Positions 1-8,582 of a DNA stretch of 64,000 nt are shown here, one piece after another (position 1 is the first letter of the stretch; each line of letters opens with the position of its first letter). Under the pieces are notes generated by a model, which had not been told where the DNA came from, did no database searches, and was given only the letters and a program-made list of their open reading frames with translations. The translations under genes and the position numbers were made by a program. Origin of the DNA: an uncultured Roseburia sp. (GTDB lineage: Bacteria; Bacillota; Clostridia; Lachnospirales; Lachnospiraceae); the NCBI GenBank assembly GCA_947642555.1, contig CANRSX010000005.1, positions 62,001 through 126,000 on the forward strand, given 5' to 3'.

Positions 1-718
1 AGCCAACCGTGTAAGCCTCCACGCCGATTCCGAATACCTTTGACTCCACGCACGGTTTCACAAGGTTCGGGTCATGCGGCTCAGCGATGATCTCCTCGAT
101 CGACGCCTTATAGCGCTCCCTCGGCCCCAGGCGGTCCGCCGGGATATCCTTCGTGCCGTCGCCGGTCCAGATATTCATCACGCAGGGGACGCCGGTCTCC
201 TTCGCAAAATACTCGGAAATGCGGATACATGCCTTTCCGTGCTCGATCCAGAAGCGGCGGACATCCTCGTCCGGACTTGAGAGCGTCAGGCCGTCTTTGA
301 TATTGTCATGGGAGAAGAAGGTCGGGTTGAAATCAATCCCCATATTTCTCTCTTTTGCAAATTCCACCCACTTTGCGAAATGCTTCGGCTCGATCTTATC
401 GCGGTCCGCAAACTCCCCGTCCTCAAAGATCGCGTAGCTCGCATGGAGATTTAACTTTTTCTTTCCCGGCGTGAGGCGGATCACCTGGTCGATGTCCTGC
501 ATCAGCTCTTCCGGCGTCCTGGCCTTGCCCGGGTAATTTCCGGTCGTCTGGATGCCGCCGGTCAGCGGGCCGTCATGGTCGAAACCGATCACGTCGTCGC
601 CCTGCCAGCAGTGTAAGGAAACCGGGATCTCCTTTAACTTCGCGATCACTGCGTCGGTGTCCACACCGACTTTTGCGTATGCTTCCTTTGCGGCTGCATA
701 TCTCTCCTTCTGTGTCAT
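1..718 (-). CDS. rhaA: L-rhamnose isomerase (3' part missing at window edge)
   Basis: Only the N-terminal 239 or so codons are present; the gene runs off the left edge, so there is no stop codon and it appears in no closed reading frame. The translation starts MTQKERYAAAKEAYAKVGVD and continues with LHCWQGDDVIGFD and GGIQTTGNYPGKA, which I recognise as the start of RhaA (family length about 420 residues). It interconverts L-rhamnose and L-rhamnulose in the cytoplasm, the step before the kinase RhaB. The ATG at 718 follows AGGAGG with good spacing. It lies downstream of rhaB in the same direction, separated by 113 bases that hold an inverted-repeat element. Confidence 0.93.
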   Translation of the reverse strand, partial: MTQKERYAAAKEAYAKVGVDTDAVIAKLKEIPVSLHCWQGDDVIGFDHDGPLTGGIQTTGNYPGKARTPEELMQDIDQVIRLTPGKKKLNLHASYAIFEDGEFADRDKIEPKHFAKWVEFAKERNMGIDFNPTFFSHDNIKDGLTLSSPDEDVRRFWIEHGKACIRISEYFAKETGVPCVMNIWTGDGTKDIPADRLGPRERYKASIEEIIAEPHDPNLVKPCVESKVFGIGVEAYTVG

Positions 719-745
719 GTCTGTTTCCTCCTGATTCTATTTTTT

Positions 746-829
746 GGTTCAGCCCGTATATGAGCAGCGCATATACCTGTGGCATTTGCGCTAACCAGCT
801 GCGGTTTTGCGAATAACGCGGGCTGAACC
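746..829. repeat. Inverted-repeat element, copy 1 (between rhaB and rhaA)
   Basis: Perfect 11-base inverted ends, GGTTCAGCCCG at 746-756 and CGGGCTGAACC at 819-829, enclose about 60 bases. The stretches CCCGTATATGAGC (753-765) and GCGGTTTTGCGAAT (801-814) recur in the larger copy at 2764-2924. Neither strand has a following T-run, so it is not a classical terminator. It lies in the rhaB-rhaA intergenic space and would form a hairpin in that transcript. It looks like a small non-coding dispersed repeat (REP/MITE-like). Confidence 0.6.
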
Positions 830-831
830 TG

Positions 832-2232
832 TTACGCTGAATATGTCTCGATGGCAAACGATTTAAAAATGCACGCTCTCGCTTCCTTTAAGTCGCCTGT
901 CTCACCGCCGGCGATCATCTGCGCCGCCAGGTTGCCGATCGCGGTCGCCTCGGTCGGGCCTGCGTATACCGTGCGCCCGGTCGCCTTCGCGGTCAGCTCG
1001 TTTAAGTAGGAGGCATTCGCCCCGCCGCCGACCACATGGATGCAGTCATAGTGAACGCCCGTCATGCCCTCGATCTCCTCGATCGTTTTCGCATAGCACT
1101 GTGCGAGACTGTTGTAGATCACGGAAGCCACCTCCGCGATCCCCTCCGGCACCTGCTGTCCGGTCTCCTCACACGCCTTCTGCACCTCGCGCGTCATGTT
1201 CTCGGGCGCCAGGAAACGGTCGTCATTGCAGTCCACCAGGGACGCGATCGACGTCTTTGACGCGTTTTCACAGATCTCCCCGAAGCCCTGATCCGGCGCG
1301 AGCTCGGTGCGCACGGACTGGATCATCCAGAGGCCCATGATATTTTTCAGATACCGGAACCGGTAATCATATCCGCCCTCGTTCGTCAGGTTACGCTCCA
1401 TGCTCTCCATTGAGCAGTCCGCCTGCATGCGTTCCACCCCCATCAGGGACCAGGTACCGGAGCTGATGTAGAGCGTGTCGTCCGAATCCGACGGCACCGC
1501 CATCACAGCGGATCCCGTGTCGTGAGTTGCAGGCAGCACCACCTGGCAGTCAAAGCCCGTCTGCGCTTTGATCTCCTCCGTCAGAGTCCCAAGCACCGTG
1601 CCGGGCTTTTCGATCTTCTGAAAGATCTCCTTCGGATAACCGAGCCGTGTGATCAGCTCGTAATCCCAGTCCTTCGTCTCCGGGTTCACCAGCTGCGTCG
1701 TCGTCGCATTCGTGTACTCCGCCGCCTTCTTCCCGGTCAGCAGGAAGTTAAAATATTCCGGGATCATCAGAAGGCTCTTCGCCTCCTTCAGATACTCCGG
1801 GTGATCGCGCTTCACCGCCATCAGCTGATAGATCGTATTAAAGATCTGCTTCTGAATCCCGGTGCGCCCGTAGAGCTCCTTCTCCGGAATGATCGCATAG
1901 ACCATTTCGTCCGCGCCCTTCGTGCGCCCGTCGCGGTAGCCCACGGAATTCCCAAGCCGTTTGTCCTGCGCGTCGAGCAGCACATAATCGACCGCCCAGG
2001 TATCGATCCCCATGCTCACCGGGATCTTTCCCGCCTCCGCGCACTTCTTCATGCCGGCCACAATCTCAGTGAACAGCTGATCCACATCCCAGCAGAGCTC
2101 CCCGTCCTTTTCCTTCATGCCGTTCCAGAAACGGTACATCTCCTCGAGCACCATCTTCCCGTCCTCAAGGTGCGCTAAAATGTGACGTCCGCTGGAGGCT
2201 CCGATGTCGATTGCAAGATAATACTTCTGCAT
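832..2232 (-). CDS. rhaB: Rhamnulokinase
   Basis: This 466-residue FGGY-family carbohydrate kinase phosphorylates L-rhamnulose with ATP to L-rhamnulose 1-phosphate. The N-terminal phosphate motif DIGASSGR is at residues 9-16, and MGIDTWAVDYVLLD follows near residue 74. The LPATHDTGSA segment carries the expected catalytic Asp at about 238, and the C-terminal ATP-binding motif VVGGGANASYLN is near residue 400. Length is normal for RhaB. The ATG at 2232 is preceded by GGAAGG and GGGGGA purine runs. It is the first gene of a rhaB-rhaA unit. The aldolase rhaD is not visible and may lie outside the window. A hairpin-rich leader separates it from the next locus. Confidence 0.93.
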   Translation of the reverse strand: MQKYYLAIDIGASSGRHILAHLEDGKMVLEEMYRFWNGMKEKDGELCWDVDQLFTEIVAGMKKCAEAGKIPVSMGIDTWAVDYVLLDAQDKRLGNSVGYRDGRTKGADEMVYAIIPEKELYGRTGIQKQIFNTIYQLMAVKRDHPEYLKEAKSLLMIPEYFNFLLTGKKAAEYTNATTTQLVNPETKDWDYELITRLGYPKEIFQKIEKPGTVLGTLTEEIKAQTGFDCQVVLPATHDTGSAVMAVPSDSDDTLYISSGTWSLMGVERMQADCSMESMERNLTNEGGYDYRFRYLKNIMGLWMIQSVRTELAPDQGFGEICENASKTSIASLVDCNDDRFLAPENMTREVQKACEETGQQVPEGIAEVASVIYNSLAQCYAKTIEEIEGMTGVHYDCIHVVGGGANASYLNELTAKATGRTVYAGPTEATAIGNLAAQMIAGGETGDLKEARACIFKSFAIETYSA

Positions 2233-2260
2233 TCCCCCATCCCTTCCTTTTCGAATGTTT

Positions 2261-2328
2261 TTCGGATTTCGAGAATGCGAAACACGCAGAAATCCGAAGT
2301 CATCACGGGGTCAGATGCTTTTGACCCC
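2261..2328. repeat. Double-hairpin element in the rhaB leader
   Basis: Two hairpins sit between the likely rhaB promoter and its start. TTCGGATTTC (2261-2270) pairs perfectly with GAAATCCGAA (2289-2298), extended by TGCG/CGCA inside. GGGGTCA (2307-2313) pairs with TGACCCC (2322-2328). On the minus strand both would be in the 5' untranslated RNA. No T-run follows either stem. It may be a dispersed repeat or a regulatory leader; I cannot assign it to a known riboswitch. Confidence 0.5.
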
Positions 2329-2342
2329 AACATCATGGTAAT

Positions 2343-2348
2343 ATCATA
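2343..2348 (-). promoter_or_regulatory. Possible -10 box for rhaB
   Basis: On the minus strand TATGAT lies about 110 bases before rhaB, just inside the upstream terminator. At the expected -35 position there is only a T-rich stretch, so the assignment is weak. An activator may be needed. No rhaR- or rhaS-like regulator is present in the window. Confidence 0.35.
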
Positions 2349-2360
2349 GCGGATACAGGG

Positions 2361-2400
2361 GAAGAAAAAAAGGACACCTTTTGTGAGAAAAAGTGTCCTT
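2361..2400 (-). terminator. Rho-independent terminator upstream of the rha unit
   Basis: AAGGACAC (2370-2377) pairs with GTGTCCTT (2393-2400). In the minus-strand reading the stem is followed by a run of Ts ending near 2361. It would stop leftward read-through from the fucosidase operon before the rhaB promoter. Confidence 0.7.
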
Positions 2401-2430
2401 ATTTGCATTCAGCGTTTACTGAAAACAGAA

Positions 2431-2477
2431 TATAATGTGTGTCTGAGCTTTATCATTTAGCATTTGTATGCTATAAT
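2431..2477 (+). promoter_or_regulatory. Promoter region of the 60-residue small gene
   Basis: Two TATAAT hexamers occur (2431-2436 and 2472-2477) in an AT-rich stretch. The second gives a leader of about 35 bases before the start. The -35 boxes are poor, so which one is used is uncertain. Confidence 0.45.
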
Positions 2478-2516
2478 AAATTACATCCATATCCTTTTCG
2501 AAAGGAGGTGAAATAT

Positions 2517-2699
2517 ATGCCAACAAATGAAAAAGAATACAACGGTTATCTCTTTGATCAGCTTTCATTAATTGAAGATGTCGAAGAAGTGGCGAAAGCA
2601 GAAAATGCCGAGAATACACTTCGAATTTTAGAGGTAAAAAAACGGCAGATCGAAAGAAAGCTTTATCAGCAACCCCCGCTTACAACAGAGGCAAAATAA
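2517..2699 (+). CDS. Small charged protein of unknown function (60 aa)
   Basis: The protein starts MPTNEKEYNGYLFDQ and is a largely helical, Glu/Lys-rich soluble peptide without a signal or membrane segment. The ATG at 2517 is chosen because AAAGGAGGTGA sits seven bases upstream; an in-frame upstream start at 2439 has no such site and lies in the promoter. The gene has its own promoter and terminator and points against all neighbours, so it is a stand-alone unit. The same layout (CGAAAGGAGGTGA then a start encoding MP) recurs for the gene at 11179. I do not recognise a characterised family. Confidence 0.75.
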   Translation: MPTNEKEYNGYLFDQLSLIEDVEEVAKAENAENTLRILEVKKRQIERKLYQQPPLTTEAK

Positions 2700-2707
2700 A
2701 AGAAAAG

Positions 2708-2760
2708 ATGCCGGGAAACTGCATGAATTCCTCATTTCTGCATGCTTCCCGGCATTTTAT
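2708..2760 (+). terminator. Terminator after the 60-residue gene, probably bidirectional
   Basis: ATGCCGGGAA (2708-2717) pairs with TTCCCGGCAT (2746-2755), reinforced by GCATG/CATGC inside, then TTTTAT. On the opposite strand the stem is followed by CTTTTCTTTTATTTT, so it can also stop leftward transcription from the fucosidase operon. Confidence 0.8.
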
Positions 2761-2763
2761 ATC

Positions 2764-2924
2764 AAAAGTTCAGCCATGCTCTGTGAAACGGGCGAATCAT
2801 GCTCGCATGAATGAGCACGTTTTGCAGAGGATGAGTGGAGCGCCCGTATATGAGCAAAAATCAGTTGCGAAGCAACGGAAAGCGCCATCGGCGCGGTTTT
2901 GCGAATGGCGCGGGCTGAACTTTT
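2764..2924. repeat. Inverted-repeat element, copy 2 (161 bp)
   Basis: Perfect 12-base inverted ends, AAAAGTTCAGCC (2764-2775) and GGCTGAACTTTT (2913-2924), enclose further small hairpins such as AGTTGCGAAGCAACG near 2863 and GCGCCATCGGCGC near 2882. It shares CCCGTATATGAGC and GCGGTTTTGCGAAT with copy 1 at 746-829. It sits immediately after the fucosidase stop codon. In the leftward direction the outer stem is followed by TTTTGAT, so it may weakly terminate. No transposase is present. Confidence 0.65.
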
Positions 2925-2935
2925 CCATGAATACT

Positions 2936-4354
2936 TTAACGAAACATCCTCATGACATAAGCGGCCTCACCCCTTTGCGCACCCTGCAGCGTCAGAACAG
3001 TATCCGCACCCTGGATTTCATATGAGACCGGCGCGCCGCCGCAAAGCAGGCTCACCTGCATTTCTTCCGGTATCCGGTATCCCTTCATCGTCATCTGTGG
3101 TGCAAGCTCCTTTGCCAGGAAAATCGCGTAGACCGTGCTTCCTTTTCTGGTAAAATACACCGGCGCGCCGTTCTGATCCGTACAGGATACGGGATCGTTC
3201 GGCCTCGTCCCGTAGATTGCTTCCCCATATCTGGCCAGCCAGGCGCCGACCTCGCGCAGGGGCTTTACCTGTTCGTAGCAGACGCTCCCGTCCGCCCGGG
3301 GGCCGATGTTCAGCAGCAGGTTCCCGTTCTGCGCGACCACGCGGACGAGCATATGGATGATCTGCGTTCCGGTCAGGTAATCGCTCCCGGCCTCCGTCCG
3401 GTTAAAGCCGAAGCTGCGCCCGATCCCGCGGGTGCACTCCCACTTTTCCAGACTGGCGCCCTCCATCTCCTCATATTCCCTGGTGACAAAATCGTAGTGC
3501 GGTTTTTGATCCGGAAGCGGCGGGAAAATCCTTCCCTTCATGCTCTCCTCAAAGACTTCCCATTCCGCGTCGGTCTGCGGTACCCGGTACTGATACCACC
3601 GGTCGCAGGTCACACCGTCCTCCACGCGGTTATAATAATAGGCAAACAGCTCGTTTACATTATATCCGTAAGGAAACGCGATATCGTTCCACAGGATCGC
3701 CGGATGGTACCGGTCGATTAATTCCTTCATCTGACAGACCGCATAATCCACATACTCCGCCGGCATATCCTGATGGCGCAGATAATTCTTCATGCCGTCG
3801 ATGGGCCCGGTCTGATACGTCCAGTCAAAGACACCCGAATAATAAAGACCCATGCGGATCCCCGCACGGCGCGCGCCCTCACACAACTCCCCCACAAAAT
3901 CCCGCGTGGAATGATATTCCGGGCAGCGCGGGTTTGGATTTCTGGTCGGCCACAGATTATACCCGTCGTGGTGCTTCGTGACAAACACGGCATATTTTGC
4001 TCCCGCCGCACGAATGAGCTCCACCCATTCCGACACGTCAAAGTCCGCGTTCTGCTCCTCAAAATCCTTCTGAAACGATTCGTAGCTCCGGTTCCCGTAA
4101 TGCTTTCTGTGAAATTCCTGCGTGACAGAGCCTGGCGTCCGAAGCGAATTTAAGTACCATTCCGCGTAAGGATAATTTCGCCAGATCCCCGACGCGTCCT
4201 CCCGGAAGCTCTCTGAAATATCCCGGTGCTGCTCCCCCGCAAACGCGGGAACGGAAAACAGCGACCAGTGGATGTAGATGCCGAATTTGGCGTCGTCGTA
4301 CCACGCGGGCAGCGCATGACGGTGTACGGATTCATAGGCTGGCTCATATCTCAT
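2936..4354 (-). CDS. Alpha-L-fucosidase, GH29 (first copy)
   Basis: This 472-residue GH29 enzyme removes alpha-linked L-fucose from oligosaccharides with a retaining mechanism. Visible motifs are the early IHW (residues 28-30), KHHDGYNLW (127-135), and ILWNDIAF with the expected nucleophile Asp at 224. An NGNLLLNIGP motif lies in the later part of the barrel. There is no signal peptide, so it acts in the cytoplasm on imported sugars. GGAGG precedes the ATG at 4354. It is the last gene of the binding-protein/permease/GH2/GH29/GH29 operon and is followed by an inverted-repeat element. The acid/base residue cannot be fixed by eye. Confidence 0.9.
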   Translation of the reverse strand: MRYEPAYESVHRHALPAWYDDAKFGIYIHWSLFSVPAFAGEQHRDISESFREDASGIWRNYPYAEWYLNSLRTPGSVTQEFHRKHYGNRSYESFQKDFEEQNADFDVSEWVELIRAAGAKYAVFVTKHHDGYNLWPTRNPNPRCPEYHSTRDFVGELCEGARRAGIRMGLYYSGVFDWTYQTGPIDGMKNYLRHQDMPAEYVDYAVCQMKELIDRYHPAILWNDIAFPYGYNVNELFAYYYNRVEDGVTCDRWYQYRVPQTDAEWEVFEESMKGRIFPPLPDQKPHYDFVTREYEEMEGASLEKWECTRGIGRSFGFNRTEAGSDYLTGTQIIHMLVRVVAQNGNLLLNIGPRADGSVCYEQVKPLREVGAWLARYGEAIYGTRPNDPVSCTDQNGAPVYFTRKGSTVYAIFLAKELAPQMTMKGYRIPEEMQVSLLCGGAPVSYEIQGADTVLTLQGAQRGEAAYVMRMFR

Positions 4355-4387
4355 AGTACTTCCTCCCTGTCCGATCAGTCTGATCTA

Positions 4388-5782
4388 TTACTCTTTTCCT
4401 GTAAAATGAATCTCCTCCGTCTCCCTGCAAACCGTATCCTTCATTTTTAATACTACAATCGTATCCGCCCCCTGCATCACATCCGGCAGAGCAAGGCGGA
4501 TCCCCCTGTCCCCGTTTTCTGCTGCCGCAGCGCTTCCAACGTCAGGCATTCCTTCCTCCCGGAAGATTCCGACCGGCCTTCCATCGTAAAGCGCCGCCTC
4601 CATGATCTCATTTCCGATCTCCGGCAGCAGAACTTTTTCAAACGCTTCCGTATCCAGGATGTGCAGATACACCGTATCTCCGCGGAACGTGCTGCCGTAG
4701 ACGCCGTCCACCGGCTCATAGGGTCCCGCCGTTGTCTCATAGATACTCTCCCCGTAGGTGCGCAGCCACTCTCCCACTTCATGGATACGGGTTTTGATCT
4801 CCTCTGACACCTTTCCGTTTTTATCCGGCCCGATGTTCACCAGCCAGTTGCCCCCGCGGCAGACCACATTGACCATCATACGGATCAGCCAGTCAAAATC
4901 CGACACCGGATCGTTCTCCATATACCCCCAGGAGCAGCCTGAGCAGATACACATATTTTTCTCCCACAGCACCGGTACGATCCCGCCGTCGATCTCATGG
5001 GATCCCTCGTCGCAGTAAAAATCGCCCTCCCAGCCCGAACGCGGATTGATCAGAAGCTTCGGGCGCCAGCTTCTCGCCAGCTTATTTAATTTCACTGGCT
5101 CCCAAAACCATGCGGCGGAGGCGTCGCTCCCCTCATGTGCCAGCCAGCTGCCGTCGTACCAAAGGATATCCGGCGCAAAGCGGCTGCACAGCTCCTCTAC
5201 CTGCGCATAGCACTGCGCCTTCATCTGCGCAGCGCTTTCCGGCTGTCCCAACGGGTCAAAATACCCTGGAAACCGCCAGTCCATCGTCGAATAATAGAGC
5301 CCGACATGCAGTCCGGCTTTGCGGCAGGCATCCGCATATTCCTGCACAAAATCACGGTGCGGACCCATGTTTTTGCTCGTGAATCCGCCGTAGCTTCCCG
5401 GGCTGTCCCACAGGGCGAACCCGTCGTGATGCCGCGTTACCATCACCATATATTTCGCGCCGAAATCCTCTGCCAGCGCGACCCATTCTTTGGGGTGAAA
5501 CTCCTCCGTGGCCAGCTCCTTTGCCAGCTTCTCATAGTCCTCATCGGGGATCTGCTCGTTAAATTTCGCCCACTCCCCGTGTCCCAGCGCGGAATAAAGT
5601 CCCCAGTGCACGAACATCCCTATCTTGCAGTCCGTCCACCACTGTTTCTCCTTTGCCGGCAGATTCAGCTCCTCACAGCGCATGCCGCCGAGGCTCTTAA
5701 AATTAATACTGCTTTTTAACATGGATTTTAACTCCGCACCCGTCATCTGACGCGGAGCCTTTTCTGATGTCTGCGCTTCCAT
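4388..5782 (-). CDS. Alpha-L-fucosidase, GH29 (second copy)
   Basis: This is a 464-residue GH29 protein paralogous to the downstream gene but clearly divergent. It shows FVHWG (residues 57-61), RHHDGFALW (117-125), and ILWYDGSW with the nucleophile Asp at 210; NWLVNIGPD comes later. No export signal is seen. An upstream in-frame start at 5833 exists, but AGGAAG directly before the ATG at 5782 supports the shorter form. The divergence suggests the two fucosidases cover different linkages (for example alpha-1,2 against alpha-1,3/4), which the sequence alone cannot decide. It lies between the GH2 enzyme and the first fucosidase in the same operon. Confidence 0.9.
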   Translation of the reverse strand: MEAQTSEKAPRQMTGAELKSMLKSSINFKSLGGMRCEELNLPAKEKQWWTDCKIGMFVHWGLYSALGHGEWAKFNEQIPDEDYEKLAKELATEEFHPKEWVALAEDFGAKYMVMVTRHHDGFALWDSPGSYGGFTSKNMGPHRDFVQEYADACRKAGLHVGLYYSTMDWRFPGYFDPLGQPESAAQMKAQCYAQVEELCSRFAPDILWYDGSWLAHEGSDASAAWFWEPVKLNKLARSWRPKLLINPRSGWEGDFYCDEGSHEIDGGIVPVLWEKNMCICSGCSWGYMENDPVSDFDWLIRMMVNVVCRGGNWLVNIGPDKNGKVSEEIKTRIHEVGEWLRTYGESIYETTAGPYEPVDGVYGSTFRGDTVYLHILDTEAFEKVLLPEIGNEIMEAALYDGRPVGIFREEGMPDVGSAAAAENGDRGIRLALPDVMQGADTIVVLKMKDTVCRETEEIHFTGKE

Positions 5783-5878
5783 ATTTTCTTCCTTTCCCTG
5801 GCTGTGCCGTCCTTTCGCATTTCCTGCATTCACGCCGCCCCATGCGGGACGGACGCTTCATGCAGGCAGCTCTACGGC

Positions 5879-7636
5879 TCACTCGTCCCGGTAATCCGGC
5901 AGCTTCTGATAAATCTCCTTCACCGTCTGATAGACCATCTTCGGCCTGCGGTACTCATCCACGATTCCCTTATTGTTCCGGCTTTTAGGCCTTCGCATCG
6001 CCCACCAGATCCGGCTGACCCTCACGTCGCAGAACTGCCAGATATAGGTTCCCATACAGCCCTCTAAGGTGGATAGCTCCGTTAACTGTTTTTCCAGGAT
6101 CTCCGCCTGCAGATCCTCGCTCCAGATATCGTGGGACGGGTCACGGAACCCGTAGATGCCGCCGGCGCCCACCTCTGTCACGAGAAACGGCTTTCCGGCC
6201 CCGTTTCCCTTCTCTTCCACCCAGGTCATGACGTCGGTGGCCATCTGCGCCGCCGTGCGCTCGTCGTACCAGTAGGGGTACATGTTCCAGGAGCAGACAT
6301 CCGGCAGATCCTGACAGAGATCCCGCTCAAACCGGCAGGAAGCCGAGCTGCACGGACGGCTCTGGTCAAGCGCACGGATCAGCGCATACTGCGCCGCATA
6401 ACAGCTCCTGCCGTATTCCGTATCGCTGCCGCACTCGTTTAAAATCCCCCAGATATAAATCGACGGGTGGTTGTAGTGGGCCTTAATCATCTCACGGATC
6501 ACCTGCTCGCACTGCTCCTCAAACTTCGGATGCTCCATCTTATCGCTCTCGAGCCCGCGGGCATGATTCTCCTCCCAGACCAGGATTCCCAGCTCGTCGC
6601 AGAGATCCAGGAAAATCTCGTCATTGGGATAATGCGTCGTGCGGACGGAATTCGCCCCAAGGTCCTTCATCAGCGCGAGATCATATGCGATCGCCTCCGC
6701 CGGCAGCGCGCAGCCGTACTGCGGGTGATCCTCATGGCGGCAGATTCCCTTGATCCGAAGCGGCCTTCCGTTTAAGAGCACTTCCCGCCCGGATACCGTG
6801 ACGGTGCGAAAACCCACCCGCTCGATCAGGTCGTCCACCGGCTCGTCCCCGCAGAACAGTACCGCCTCCGCCTCATAGAGCGCCGGCGTCTCCATGCTCC
6901 AGGCCGTCACGCCGGAGATCCTGAGACCCTCAAAGGTAATCAGGTTTTCGCCGGGCGTGAGCAGTATCTCCTCCGAGAGGAACTCCTGCCCCGCGATCCG
7001 AAGCCGCACCGCCGCCGAAAGCGCAGGCCCGCAGCATTCATCTTTGGCGCCGGCTGGCACTTCCTCCCCGGCACGCAGACTGACCACATCCGGACTTCCG
7101 GGCAGCGCCACGCACATCACCTCCGCCCGCACCTGCCACACCCCGTCCTCCTCACACAGCGGCGTCACATGCACATAGGACAGATACGCATCCGGGATCT
7201 CCTCCAGCACGACGCCGCGGGAGATTCCCCCGTAGGACATATAATCATTGGGAAAATCCAGCGCATAGGCGTCGTCAAAGGAATTGTCCGCCATCACCTT
7301 TAAGTTGTGTGTCCCCGGTGGGAGATCCCGGAGGCAGACATCAAAGGGGGTATACGAGCCGTAGTGCTCCGCCACCTGCTCCCCGTCCACAAACACCTTT
7401 GCGAAATGGCTGACCCCTTTAAACTCCAGCCGCACATTTCCTTTCGCTTCAAACGTAGTCTCATATGCAAGCCATCCGCGGTAATTCCCGAAGCCCGGGT
7501 ATGTCTCGATGCACCCCGGCACCATCATCGGAAACGTCTCTCCCGCGTGCTCCCCCTCCTGCGGCGTCACCTTCCACAGCCGCCCGGACAGCTCCCTCGT
7601 TTTTCTGATCTTATGCGTCTCAAATAATCTGATCAC
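5879..7636 (-). CDS. Glycoside hydrolase family 2, probable beta-glucuronidase
   Basis: This 585-residue GH2 protein has an N-terminal jelly-roll (about 1-150), an immunoglobulin-like domain (about 160-285) and a TIM barrel. The acid/base Glu is in WGILNE (401) and the nucleophile Glu in VTEVGAGG (488). SRNNKGIVD at 552-560 contains the N-x-K signature (N554, K556), which in known beta-glucuronidases contacts the glucuronate carboxylate; this favours glucuronidase over galactosidase. Related uronidases remain possible. The start is a GTG at 7636 after GGGGGA. No signal peptide is present. It follows the two permease genes and precedes the two fucosidases, implying cytosolic trimming of an imported acidic, fucosylated oligosaccharide. 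Confidence 0.85.
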   Translation of the reverse strand: MIRLFETHKIRKTRELSGRLWKVTPQEGEHAGETFPMMVPGCIETYPGFGNYRGWLAYETTFEAKGNVRLEFKGVSHFAKVFVDGEQVAEHYGSYTPFDVCLRDLPPGTHNLKVMADNSFDDAYALDFPNDYMSYGGISRGVVLEEIPDAYLSYVHVTPLCEEDGVWQVRAEVMCVALPGSPDVVSLRAGEEVPAGAKDECCGPALSAAVRLRIAGQEFLSEEILLTPGENLITFEGLRISGVTAWSMETPALYEAEAVLFCGDEPVDDLIERVGFRTVTVSGREVLLNGRPLRIKGICRHEDHPQYGCALPAEAIAYDLALMKDLGANSVRTTHYPNDEIFLDLCDELGILVWEENHARGLESDKMEHPKFEEQCEQVIREMIKAHYNHPSIYIWGILNECGSDTEYGRSCYAAQYALIRALDQSRPCSSASCRFERDLCQDLPDVCSWNMYPYWYDERTAAQMATDVMTWVEEKGNGAGKPFLVTEVGAGGIYGFRDPSHDIWSEDLQAEILEKQLTELSTLEGCMGTYIWQFCDVRVSRIWWAMRRPKSRNNKGIVDEYRRPKMVYQTVKEIYQKLPDYRDE

Positions 7637-7735
7637 AATTTCCCCCGTTCCGGCATACCGCCATCTTCATGCTCCTGCCATCGGATTTCTCCGTGTCCCG
7701 CATTCCCGCCACCGGCAATGCTCTCTCCTTCCATC

Positions 7736-8581
7736 TTACCCCTTCAGCCCCGAGGTCGCAATCCCGTCCACGAGATATTTCTGGAAAAAGATAAAAATAA
7801 TTAACACCGGCAGAACCGAGAGCACGGACATGGCAAACATCGCCCCGTAATCCGAGGTGGAGGAGGGATCCGTAAACAGCTTTAAGGCCAGGCAGACCGG
7901 ATAATCCTTCGCCTTATTGACATAGAGCAGCGCCGACATGAAATCGTCCCAGCGCCAGATAAAGGAAAAGATTGCGGCGGTCACCAGCGCCGGCACCATC
8001 AGCGGCAGGGCGATGCGCCCATAGATGCCGAAATACGAGCACCCGTCGATCCTGGCCGCCTCGTCTAACTCCCGCGGGATCCCGCCGATAAAATTGTACA
8101 TCATATAGACGAAAAATCCCTGGATCGCGAAGCAGTACGGCACGATCAGCGGCGCGTAGGAGCCCACCCAGCCCAGTTTGTGATACCAAATATACTGCGG
8201 TACCATCAGCACCTGGGCCGGCACCATCATCGTGAGCAGCACCATGGCAAACAGCAGCTTTCTCCCGCGAAATTTACACCGTGCCAGGCCGAAGGCCACC
8301 AGCGACGAAGAAAATACGGTTCCAATGGTGGCCAGCACCGAGATTACCGCCGAATTTTTAAAAAATGTGCCGAAGGTGATCTTCGCAAAGCCCTTCCAGC
8401 CCGTGATGTAATTTTGAAGCGTGAAGGGATCCGGGATCAGCGAACCCGCGGTCACAAAAATCGAACCGGTCTCCTTAAAGGAACTCATGATCATCCACAG
8501 CAACGGATAGACCATCAGAAAACCGATGGCGGTCACCGCAATATAATAAATCACGCTCCGTATTGTTTTCTTTCTGCCCAT
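7736..8581 (-). CDS. ABC sugar importer permease, MalG/UgpE type
   Basis: This inner-membrane permease of a carbohydrate ABC importer (CUT1 type) has about six membrane segments, beginning with one at residues 10-30. The EAA loop, DEAARIDGCSYFGIYGRIALP, contacts the shared ATPase. It ends with the usual DGIATSGLKG tail. The ATG at 8581 lies one base after the stop of the upstream permease and follows GGGGGTGA; a slightly longer start inside that gene is less likely. No ATPase gene is in the operon, so a shared MsmK-like ATPase elsewhere is presumably used. Confidence 0.92.
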   Translation of the reverse strand: MGRKKTIRSVIYYIAVTAIGFLMVYPLLWMIMSSFKETGSIFVTAGSLIPDPFTLQNYITGWKGFAKITFGTFFKNSAVISVLATIGTVFSSSLVAFGLARCKFRGRKLLFAMVLLTMMVPAQVLMVPQYIWYHKLGWVGSYAPLIVPYCFAIQGFFVYMMYNFIGGIPRELDEAARIDGCSYFGIYGRIALPLMVPALVTAAIFSFIWRWDDFMSALLYVNKAKDYPVCLALKLFTDPSSTSDYGAMFAMSVLSVLPVLIIFIFFQKYLVDGIATSGLKG

Positions 8582-8582
8582 C

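Noticed and set aside
746-829. Inverted repeat considered as the rhaB terminator
   Set aside because: In the direction of transcription the stem is followed by As, not Ts, and the downstream rhaA gene must be transcribed.
1522-2178. Long plus-strand frame opposite rhaB
   Set aside because: Mirror-frame shadow of a GC-rich gene; rhaB on the other strand has clear family motifs. The same applies to the other long opposite-strand frames over addA, addB, trmD and the GH10-like genes.
2175-2408. Minus-strand reading frame over the rhaB leader
   Set aside because: It spans a terminator and two hairpins, overlaps the rhaB start and has no ribosome-binding site; it is an artefact of the repeat-like leader.
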